The position numbers and the translations under genes are program-made. This document shows, one piece after another, positions 56,810 through 64,000 of a stretch of DNA of 64,000 nucleotides. This DNA comes from Pseudoalteromonas ulvae UL12 (lineage in GTDB: Bacteria > Pseudomonadota > Gammaproteobacteria > Enterobacterales > Alteromonadaceae), in the NCBI RefSeq assembly GCF_014925405.1, contig NZ_AQHJ01000020.1:1-64000 (forward strand), given 5' to 3'. A model generated the notes under the pieces. The model saw nothing but the letters and a program-made list of their open reading frames with translations. It had not been told where the DNA came from and did no database searches. Within the stretch, counting starts at the first letter, position 1. Each line of letters opens with the position of its first letter.

Positions 56810-56879
56810 TGTCGGTGGACAATAAAGATTAGAACTCGACACTAAAGTTTGAAACTGTGACATTAAAGTTCGAAACTTT
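56810..56879 (+). mobile_element. Tn7-like transposon end with three TnsB-type sites
   Basis: Starts TGTCGGTGGACAATAAAG, very close to the Tn7 end TGTGGGCGGACAATAAAG. Three repeats of the GACANTAAAGNTYGAAACT type follow head to tail (56818-56837, 56838-56858, 56859-56879), matching the 20-22-bp TnsB-site spacing at Tn7 right ends. The element body should extend to the right. No tns gene is in the window and the opposite end was not found. Confidence 0.75.
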
Positions 56880-57018
56880 TTGGGGTCTTATTTAGCTACT
56901 TCTTTTGGGTTCTAGCTGATTTTTAGACAGAAGTGAGTTGGAATTTTAGCTCCAACTCTGTCGATTCGAATAAAGAAAAGTAATTAGAATTTACTTGAGC
57001 AAAGTTAAATTCGTCTAT

Positions 57019-60000
57019 TTATTTATCGGAGACCTCTGCTCTCTTCGCCAAATCGATTACTATCACATCTATCGCATCTACGCCTGAATATTCATGTGAA
57101 ATCTTCAGCCAGTAACATTTAAGTGCAGCAGCGAGTTCATCCAATCCGACTAGACTCCCATTAATCAACCATTTTTTGGTCACGTTTTGTGAGATCAGCA
57201 GAAACACGCCACATCCAGCACTTTCTTCTCGAAGATAATCTCCCACCAACTGATTGCGTAGTCGCTCACAAAGGTCCGGTCCGCTCCACTTTTTATCTAG
57301 TAGTTTCAATTCGATAGGTACAGGTGAAAGGACATTGGTATTGTGCAGCCAGATATCCATACGTTGGCCATTTGCAAGTTCAGGCTCTTCTGCGATCGTA
57401 TACTTGCTGTCACAACGCTGTCTTAACCAACCTGCGATTAACGTTCGCATCTCTGTTTCCCCCTCTGCACGCTGCCAAGTAAGCCAAGGACTATCATTAC
57501 CTCGCTCTAACCAGTTCTTCAACTCATGAAGCCGATGGACAGCCAAATCAAAAAGCTGACGGTGCGTTGTCGGCTCAATACATTGCGACTTGGCGAACTC
57601 TCTTACTTGCTGCTCAGACCAAGGTTCGAGATCACCGTCTTTTTCAGCATGCTTATACGCTTGATTTGCCATCCAATGGCGATAATCTGGATTAGGGTGA
57701 TCAAGGATTAACTGCTTGATTGCTGTATAACTTTCTTTACCTGGTATTTCTGATAGAAGGTTAAACAGTCTATCACGTGCATCTTGTGCGTCATCCCGTA
57801 GCTCTGGAGAGAACACTTTCCCACTAGTTCGGTCGATGTCATCTTCCACTTTAACGTAGCTATGCATCAGGGAATAAAGTGATTTCAAATGTTCTGCTGT
57901 ACGGAAACAACCAATATTGGGTTTTGTATAACGCGAACTTCGCCCCCCCATCAATGCTGTTATAAAAATCTGCGCTGCACGCTTTGCTGTATCGTCATCT
58001 AGTTCTGATAGCCATTGTTCAACTTCTAAGATGCCTTTCTCTGGGCAACAATCTACACGGAGTGCATACCACCAAGATATGTCATCTGGATTGAGCGTAT
58101 TAGAAAGTTGCTTGATAGCCAGAGCTGACAGATTCTCAGGTTCTATCTCTCCATTGATTAAAATTTTCAGACTGTACTCTCTGATAGATCTGCGGTGACC
58201 AGGGTTAATGTCAATCCAGTTTAGAATAACAGAAGCTATATAGGGGTGTAACCAAGGTGCATGATATGCTAAATCATGTAATACCCTAGTCGATTCTGTC
58301 TTTTCGAGTTCCCAAACCAATTCTTTAATGACCACTTCTTCGACCAATTGTGGAAAGGCTTTGTGCATCCGTTCCAACCATGTGGGGTAACCGTTTAATT
58401 CCCAAAAAATATAGCGTAATGAGTGCCGAACGTTTTCTTCGCTTAGATTCATGGGGAAATCAAAAGATTCAGCGGCATCAATTTCCAATCCAGCCATCGC
58501 AAAAATAAGAGCATATGGCGTATTGTTTCCTTCCCCCCCTGAACGCAGTGGTGGTTTGTATTGCGACCAATGTTTGATCGCAGCTTTACGATACCCCAGA
58601 GCGACAGCCTCCCCAAATTCAGGTATCAATGCCTGCCAATCAGTGTAACCCCAGCGACTAGTTCCCTGGTTAAGTTCTTGTAGTTCCACCATCAGCCAGT
58701 ATTGATCACAGGAATATTCACCTGACTCAAGGTTCGGAGAATTGTAAATTCTTTCTGGGTTTGCTCGTAAGTCTGCTATCCATCTTTCTCTGTTTAGCTT
58801 CTTTCGCTCTTTTTTTTCAATAAGTTTACGCTGGCGCTCGGCTTCGTTTTTTTCGTATCTTTGCATCTCTTTTGATACAGGCGGTTCGAGCAATGTGTTC
58901 AACCGCTCTCGTAGAACAGGTTCATCAGCCACGGCATCTCTTAATAAAGCGAGAATGTTCTCTGATCTGTCAGTTTGCAAGTAGACTCGAAAGGCGGTAC
59001 TAAGCGCAACCAGACTATCATCTTCCAAAGAGCGGATGTGCATGTAATTGAGAAGTCTCGGGAGACTAGTCGTATCAAAATGCCAAAAATGACCAAGCCA
59101 TGAAACAGCCCAATCATCCGTTACCTTTTTGTCTGAATTTGAAATCTCAATATTTCGAGCATGTTGGATACTGTTCCAATAAAGCGAATCATTAAGCTCG
59201 GGCCAACCAGGTACAAGCGTCTTCAATTCGTCCTTATGCTCAGTGCAATCATCTCCACGCCAAAAACGTAGAGCAGGAACTTTCAACAAAATAGATTGCG
59301 ATTTATTCCCGAGAGCTGCATCGTGGCGTGCTTTAATCAATCTTTCTATCGCATGCATAGCGATATCTAGCAACCATGCATACTCTTCTGAAACGTGGCA
59401 TTCCCTACGTTCAACAAATGGCTGTCTTTCTAGATAAGAGTCTAAGCCCTCAACTAGTTTAGGGATCGAATCTAGGCAAATCTTCTCTACATATGAATGA
59501 AGCGCACCACGCAGAGCTCTATTTTTAAACCGTTCATAAGCCGGTAATTTACCCAGCGATATCAACAACTGCTCAATACTATGACTGTTGGTGTCAGCTT
59601 CCTCTACCAACTCTAAAAGCAATTCTCTTGGAATCTGAGCATCATTTTCATTTAGTTTTAGCCATAGATTTTGTTTTTGCTCGAATGAACCACAAGTCAT
59701 CACAGCTCGTGTTGAAGCAATTCTTGCGTAGATATCTCGCGAACTATTTTCTGCAATGTGAACCAAAGAGAAAGCACAAGAAGACATTTCACCTTGCCAT
59801 ACCAACCTGCCAAGGAAGAAGATTACATCGTCGTTATCACTGTATCTTTCAATAAGCCGTAGTGTATTTTCCGAAAGGTCAGTGTTAGCAATCCTAGCAA
59901 TAGCACTATTGTCTCGAGCTGAGTGGCCATCTTTATTCGAAGAAATCCGCTGGACAATGTCTGCTAGAATATTAGCTCTTTCCTGAAGTGGTAATCTTGA

Positions 60001-61281
60001 TGGGTCGCCACCCTCAACGGCAATATCGGGGTTAATATTTAGCGCTTTGAATCTAATTTCTGAATCAAACAAAATAAGCCATGGCAAAATTGGACGTAGC
60101 AGCGGAGTAATAATTTTCTCACCGTATTGCTCGCGGAAAAACAAAGTTTCGATTGAATAACGACTATTACCGAGCTTCAATAGTCTATCAAACCACTCAG
60201 CCGCAAGTAGTTCACGCACATCTCTGTGTCTAAAACGTACAGCTCCGTATATAACGTCATTAAAGATCCCACGTTCCAGTAACGCACTGACTTCACTTGG
60301 ATCCCAATCGAAAAGGACGGTTTCTGCATTGATACCTGGTTTGACAGGTGCTGAATCGGGAACGTTAATGCCAGCTTGGCCAGTAAGAACAACAGCGGCA
60401 GCCAATCGTTGTGCACCTTCTCTTAGCTTCTCTGCATTGATAGGCTGAAGGTGGGCACGATCAATGTTATGCTCATCACGGAGCCGTTTAATGATGTTAT
60501 GGCAAAGTAGATCTAGGCGACCACCTAATTCACTTCCCTCTGCCCACTTTGCTAGAATACCGTCAAGATCAAATGGCCGTTCCGCTAGACTCCAAAGGTT
60601 GGTTCGTGCAATTTCATTGATTAAACGGTCAATATCTTTTGCTGAACGAGTCATACAAAATCGGCGAACTCTCTCTTCATCCAAGTGACGCAGAGTGTAA
60701 ACTTTGAGTGAACTCTGCGCTTTGACTGCCTCATTTTCTTCGACTTCATCTACTTCCGATGAAGATGGAAGAAAGAGCCACTCATCCATTAGCCTTCGAT
60801 CTTCTTTAGGTCGCCAGCTATAAGGACGACTAGAAACATATATATGCGCTCTGTGCGCACATTTCTTTATACCTTTAGCAAATTGTCGAATTGCTTTTTC
60901 GAAAGCTCTCGGGCTTGAGAGTCTTGCTTCATCGACAGAGTCTAAGAAGAACCATGCCTCGCTGGTCGAATTCAGCCATAACTGAAATTGGCTTTCCTCA
61001 CCAACATCGAAGGCCTCATAAAAATCTCTATCGATATCTTCGATACGAATGAAGAAAGCTGGTTTACCTTGAGCCTGGAGTAGTCTTGCACGTTGTAGAA
61101 ACTCTTCAGTCTTTCCTGCACCTGCCTCAGCTAAAATGACACAACGAAACTCACAGTCTAAATCATCCCATGAATTAGGTTTACCATACCCCCAATTAAA
61201 AGAAATTTCGCCTTTTTCCGCATCTTCATGACTTTTGGGCACAGGTGAAAACTGCCTGTTTAATGGAATGTGCTTTTCCAT
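57019..61281 (-). CDS. STAND NTPase with C-terminal nuclease-like domain
   Basis: 1420 residues from the ATG at 61281 (GGAA 5 nt upstream). Walker A AEAGAGKT (51-58), Walker B AWFFLDSVDEAR (109-120) and SSRPYSWRP (sensor Arg) make a NACHT/STAND-like NTPase; a helical repeat-like region fills about 350-1250. Near the end, RMDIWLH (about 1308) and PIELKLLD (about 1323) give the D...ExK of a PD-(D/E)XK nuclease, followed by CGVFLLIS. An NTPase-sensor-nuclease plan implies an abortive-infection-type defence protein. It is single-gene, intact, and sits just inside the Tn7-like end, a usual place for defence cargo. Confidence 0.72.
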   Translation of the reverse strand: MEKHIPLNRQFSPVPKSHEDAEKGEISFNWGYGKPNSWDDLDCEFRCVILAEAGAGKTEEFLQRARLLQAQGKPAFFIRIEDIDRDFYEAFDVGEESQFQLWLNSTSEAWFFLDSVDEARLSSPRAFEKAIRQFAKGIKKCAHRAHIYVSSRPYSWRPKEDRRLMDEWLFLPSSSEVDEVEENEAVKAQSSLKVYTLRHLDEERVRRFCMTRSAKDIDRLINEIARTNLWSLAERPFDLDGILAKWAEGSELGGRLDLLCHNIIKRLRDEHNIDRAHLQPINAEKLREGAQRLAAAVVLTGQAGINVPDSAPVKPGINAETVLFDWDPSEVSALLERGIFNDVIYGAVRFRHRDVRELLAAEWFDRLLKLGNSRYSIETLFFREQYGEKIITPLLRPILPWLILFDSEIRFKALNINPDIAVEGGDPSRLPLQERANILADIVQRISSNKDGHSARDNSAIARIANTDLSENTLRLIERYSDNDDVIFFLGRLVWQGEMSSCAFSLVHIAENSSRDIYARIASTRAVMTCGSFEQKQNLWLKLNENDAQIPRELLLELVEEADTNSHSIEQLLISLGKLPAYERFKNRALRGALHSYVEKICLDSIPKLVEGLDSYLERQPFVERRECHVSEEYAWLLDIAMHAIERLIKARHDAALGNKSQSILLKVPALRFWRGDDCTEHKDELKTLVPGWPELNDSLYWNSIQHARNIEISNSDKKVTDDWAVSWLGHFWHFDTTSLPRLLNYMHIRSLEDDSLVALSTAFRVYLQTDRSENILALLRDAVADEPVLRERLNTLLEPPVSKEMQRYEKNEAERQRKLIEKKERKKLNRERWIADLRANPERIYNSPNLESGEYSCDQYWLMVELQELNQGTSRWGYTDWQALIPEFGEAVALGYRKAAIKHWSQYKPPLRSGGEGNNTPYALIFAMAGLEIDAAESFDFPMNLSEENVRHSLRYIFWELNGYPTWLERMHKAFPQLVEEVVIKELVWELEKTESTRVLHDLAYHAPWLHPYIASVILNWIDINPGHRRSIREYSLKILINGEIEPENLSALAIKQLSNTLNPDDISWWYALRVDCCPEKGILEVEQWLSELDDDTAKRAAQIFITALMGGRSSRYTKPNIGCFRTAEHLKSLYSLMHSYVKVEDDIDRTSGKVFSPELRDDAQDARDRLFNLLSEIPGKESYTAIKQLILDHPNPDYRHWMANQAYKHAEKDGDLEPWSEQQVREFAKSQCIEPTTHRQLFDLAVHRLHELKNWLERGNDSPWLTWQRAEGETEMRTLIAGWLRQRCDSKYTIAEEPELANGQRMDIWLHNTNVLSPVPIELKLLDKKWSGPDLCERLRNQLVGDYLREESAGCGVFLLISQNVTKKWLINGSLVGLDELAAALKCYWLKISHEYSGVDAIDVIVIDLAKRAEVSDK

Positions 61282-61456
61282 ATGCGTTCCTATCAAAGTG
61301 AATATTTACAGAGGGGAATGGAAATTTACGTATAAAACAACTCATAAACAGCCATTCTCAGCTAAAAAATGATTAACAATCAAAAGAATACCAGAAGACC
61401 TGATTATTTGACATGGCAGAAAATAAACTGTATTCACATGGACTTCCCAGCTCTCA

Positions 61457-62287
61457 CTAGACAGTCTGTTGTTTCAAAAAATACGCTTCTTCGAATTTAG
61501 CAGGTGATATACCGCCTGTATGCGAGTGGCGTTTTTTTGGATTGTAAAACATTTCTATAAAGTTAAATATCTCTGTCTTCGCTTCGTCTCTGGTCGAATA
61601 TATCTTCTTTCTGATCACGCGCTTTTTAAACGTAGCAAAAAAGCTCTCAGCAACCGCATTATCATGACAGTTTCCTCTGCGGCTCATGGAAGGAATAAGG
61701 TTATGCTCTTTCATAAACGCTAAATAATCTGCACTGCCATACTGACTGCCTTGATCGCTATGTACCAACACAGATTGTTCTGGCCGACGTTGGTAAACGG
61801 CCATTAATAATGCCCGGATAACCAAATGCTTATCCATGTTTTTATCCATCGACCAACCGACAACGCGTCGTGAGAACAAGTCGATAACTGTCGCTAAGTA
61901 CAGAAAACCCTCATACGTTCGCACATACGTGATGTCACTCACCCACGCAGTATTAGGTGAGTCTGGGGCAAAATCACGCTCCAATACGTTATCTGCAATC
62001 CGTGATGGCTTAACGCCTTTGGTGTATTTGCGCTTGTAACCAATCTGCGCTCTAAGGTTGTTCTGTCGCATAATTTTAGCAACACGGTGCACGCTACAAG
62101 ACTCACCCGCTTCACGAAGATCACGATGTATCCAAGGGCTACCATATGTTCCGCCGCTGGCAATATAGAACTCTTTTATCCGCTTGAGCAGGCGATTATC
62201 TTCAATCGCTCTCGTGCTCAACGGCTGTTTAAGCCATGCATAAAAGCCACTGCGATTGATTTTTAATACACGGCACATGGATAACAC
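61457..62287 (-). CDS. IS3-family OrfB transposase, copy 3
   Basis: 276-residue frame differing from copies 1 and 2 by two substitutions (Leu to Gln in IMRQNNL, Ile to Thr in RKYTKG). The DDE residues are intact. Confidence 0.92.
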   Translation of the reverse strand: MLSMCRVLKINRSGFYAWLKQPLSTRAIEDNRLLKRIKEFYIASGGTYGSPWIHRDLREAGESCSVHRVAKIMRQNNLRAQIGYKRKYTKGVKPSRIADNVLERDFAPDSPNTAWVSDITYVRTYEGFLYLATVIDLFSRRVVGWSMDKNMDKHLVIRALLMAVYQRRPEQSVLVHSDQGSQYGSADYLAFMKEHNLIPSMSRRGNCHDNAVAESFFATFKKRVIRKKIYSTRDEAKTEIFNFIEMFYNPKKRHSHTGGISPAKFEEAYFLKQQTV

Positions 62288-62325
62288 AGAGAACTGCTTC
62301 TGGTGATCTCGGATAAAGGCGTACT

Positions 62326-62604
62326 TTACTCTGGCTGGCTTGCAAAGTACCTTGCGGCCTTTTTTAAGATGTCCCTTTCCTCCGTGACCCGCTTCAACTC
62401 TGCCTCTAACTTAGCAATTCGAACCGAATCATCAGATGACTGGCGAACGGCTTTATTGCCACTTAACTGGCTTCGCCAGTGATAGAGGGATTTAGTTGAA
62501 ATACCAAGCCGATCAGCAACTTCCTGAACTGAATAACCACGCTCAGTAATTTGCTTGACTGCTTCTATCTTAAACTCTTCGGTATACCGTTTGCCTTTGC
62601 TCAT
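62326..62604 (-). CDS. IS3-family OrfA, copy 3
   Basis: 92 residues, identical to OrfA of copy 1; ATG at 62604. The slippery A6G run is retained for frameshifting into OrfB. Confidence 0.9.
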   Translation of the reverse strand: MSKGKRYTEEFKIEAVKQITERGYSVQEVADRLGISTKSLYHWRSQLSGNKAVRQSSDDSVRIAKLEAELKRVTEERDILKKAARYFASQPE

Positions 62605-62856
62605 AAACACCTCTATTTGAAGTTACATTGTAACTGTTAAAAGTGTCTAGCAAAGTCTGTGAAGTCCACATCCGCTAAATTAGGTGGATAAAATCACTAT
62701 ACCACTACACTGTTTATCAACGTCAACCTAAAGTTGAGGTGGTTGTTTATTGCTTGACGGTTGTTATTTCAGTAAAATATTATCAATGGTTTGTTTACAT
62801 GAGATTTCGTGAAAATCTTGTGACCCTTGGTTTAAAGTGAATTAATGAAGGTAAAA

Positions 62857-64000
62857 ATGTTTTCGTATATGAAGTTCACCGTAAGTGCTTTATTCCTTTT
62901 TAGTTGTTTATGGGTAAACGGTTTAATGGCTATAACTCAACAGTTAGTCTCTGAAGGGGGGACGTATAGTGCAACTATTAATTCTTACCATGGAATTGAT
63001 TATCAAGATGAATTTGGTTGGTTAAGAGATCAAAGTTACCCCAATGTAACTGACCCTAAAATCCTACAATATTTGTCTAGAGAAAATGAACTGAGTAAAG
63101 CATTTTTCGCACAAGACAAGCAATTGTTAACTCAAGTTTTCGAAGAGATAAAGAGTCGCTCTCCTTTAACAGGAAGAGTTCAAACTTGGCAAGATGAGCA
63201 TTACCTATTCGAGAAGCGATACAAGCATAATGCGAAATACCCGACTTATTTTTATACACGTAAAGCCTCAGATAGAAAGAAGGTACTTTTCGACGCTGAG
63301 TTGAGAGCTCGAGACATTGAAAATTATTACCTAGAATCGATAGAAATATCTCCAGATTACTCCCAATTAGCATGGGTTGAAGATACTCGAGGTGATAAAA
63401 TCGGCACGCTAAGCGTAAAGTCCTTAGAGAATAACAAAGGTAAGGAACTGATTATTGAGGGGGTTTCAGCAAGCTTTGCTTGGGCTCCTGACTCTAAAGG
63501 ATTATATTATATTAACAAAAATAGGGAAGGTAAAGCGTACCAAATTAACTACGTAAAAGTTTCTACAGGTCAAATAACCACGCTTTATACGGAAATTGAC
63601 CAGAATTTTTGGGTAGATGTTTACACTTCCGTTTCCAAAGACAAGATTTTTATCAATACAAGAAACTGGAATGTTTCAGAGACGATAGAAGTTAACTGGC
63701 AAGACAAGAATGGCACGCTAAAAGTACTAATACCTAGGAGTGCCAATACGTCTCATACGGTTCAGCATACAGCATTAGGTTACGTTATTAAGACGAACCT
63801 TCACAATAATAATTTTGATGTTTTTGTCACTGAAAATGCTACTGCGCCGAATACCTGGCGCAATTTGTTAGAAAATCGAGAAAGTGGACTGATAAAAAAC
63901 GTGCTTGTCTTCAGTGAATACGTGGCTACTCGAGAGCGTTCTGAAGGTGTAGACCGCCTTAGAATCGTTAATTTAAAAAACGGCGAATATTGGTTTGTTA
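62857..64000 (+). CDS. Oligopeptidase B-like peptidase (S9 family), 5' part
   Basis: Open for 381 codons to the window edge. AAGG 5 nt before the ATG at 62857; an in-frame ATG at 62845 has a weaker site. A signal-like N-terminus (FTVSALFLFSCLWVNGLMA) is followed by YHGIDYQDEFGWLRDQSY, the start of the beta-propeller of oligopeptidase B/prolyl oligopeptidases, then propeller strands such as YLESIEISPDYSQLAWVED. The Ser-Asp-His catalytic domain lies beyond the window. It cleaves short peptides, after basic residues in the B type, probably in the periplasm here. It may be chromosomal DNA bordering the island. Confidence 0.8.
   Translation, partial: MFSYMKFTVSALFLFSCLWVNGLMAITQQLVSEGGTYSATINSYHGIDYQDEFGWLRDQSYPNVTDPKILQYLSRENELSKAFFAQDKQLLTQVFEEIKSRSPLTGRVQTWQDEHYLFEKRYKHNAKYPTYFYTRKASDRKKVLFDAELRARDIENYYLESIEISPDYSQLAWVEDTRGDKIGTLSVKSLENNKGKELIIEGVSASFAWAPDSKGLYYINKNREGKAYQINYVKVSTGQITTLYTEIDQNFWVDVYTSVSKDKIFINTRNWNVSETIEVNWQDKNGTLKVLIPRSANTSHTVQHTALGYVIKTNLHNNNFDVFVTENATAPNTWRNLLENRESGLIKNVLVFSEYVATRERSEGVDRLRIVNLKNGEYWFV

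Larger units (their letters stand above)
61439..62668 (-). mobile_element. IS3-family insertion sequence, copy 3 (inverted)
   Basis: 1230 bp in the opposite orientation to copies 1 and 2, ending with the same terminal repeats. Flanking triplets are ACA and CAT, so no target duplication remains, which suggests a deletion or exchange after insertion. It separates the STAND gene from the chromosomal-looking peptidase gene. Confidence 0.93.

Noticed and set aside
1..64000. tRNA or rRNA genes as integration sites
   Set aside because: I looked for tRNA-like cloverleaf sequences next to the three recombinases and saw none.

Overview
The window is AT-rich (about 40% GC by eye) accessory DNA from a marine-type gammaproteobacterium, most like Vibrionales or Alteromonadales. 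That placement rests on the style of the proteins: a secreted trypsin-like protease, a periplasmic endonuclease I, an oligopeptidase B-like peptidase and IS66/IS982/ISAs1/Tn3 remnants. No rRNA, tRNA or ribosomal gene allows a firm assignment. Nearly everything looks horizontally acquired: three tyrosine recombinases, three near-identical IS3-family copies, a Tn7-like terminus, five transposase/recombinase remnants, and five toxin-antitoxin pairs plus an orphan antitoxin.

Layout. 0-1.4 kb: ISAs1 remnant, a small ORF, vapBC and a MazE/PemI-like antitoxin piece. 1.6-8.1 kb: tightly overlapped four-gene operon with an SMC-like ATPase, a KITE-like and a kleisin-like subunit and a Toprim protein, i.e. 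a Wadjet/Mks-type anti-plasmid system with an unusual gene order. 8.2-10.0 kb: a short DnaG-type primase followed by a GC-rich tandem repeat block. 10.2-12.2 kb: IS3 copy 1 and broken IS982 and IS66 genes. 12.2-16 kb: three unknown genes and a secreted S1 protease. 16-21.4 kb: broken primase-like gene, XerC-like recombinase with a frameshift, RelE/HigA, a second vapBC, three small genes, RES/Xre. 21.7-24.5 kb: large secreted PI-PLC-like/lectin protein. 24.6-32.1 kb: HEPN-like candidate, an integrase behind a LexA-like box, secreted proteins, endonuclease I, and an unknown gene pair. 32.6-33.0 kb: Tn3 remnant. 33.3-39.2 kb: candidate binary alpha-helical pore-forming toxin, phospholipase D-like enzyme and LuxR-type regulator. 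39.5-45.4 kb: a Tus-like replication terminator protein in an operon with an unknown protein and a membrane-anchored Mrr-like nuclease, divergent from a membrane protein and a zinc-ribbon/HerA-type ATPase operon. 46.4-53.8 kb: about 2048-codon STAND NTPase with N-terminal nuclease-like domain, split by IS3 copy 2. 54.2-56.7 kb: integrase and second RES/Xre pair. 56.8-61.3 kb: Tn7-like end followed by an intact 1420-residue STAND NTPase with a C-terminal nuclease-like domain. 61.4-62.7 kb: IS3 copy 3, inverted. 62.9 kb to the end: start of a prolyl oligopeptidase-family gene.

Taken together this is a defence and antagonism island. Candidate anti-plasmid or anti-phage genes (Wadjet-like operon, two STAND NTPases, Tus-like/Mrr-like operon, HerA-type operon, HEPN-like protein) and addiction modules sit among secreted or exported attack proteins. 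The strongest candidates for an undescribed system are the pore-forming toxin/PLD/LuxR locus and the Tus-like/unknown/membrane-Mrr operon with a Ter-like sequence in its own promoter. All functional calls are from reading motifs and remembered families; no database search was run.
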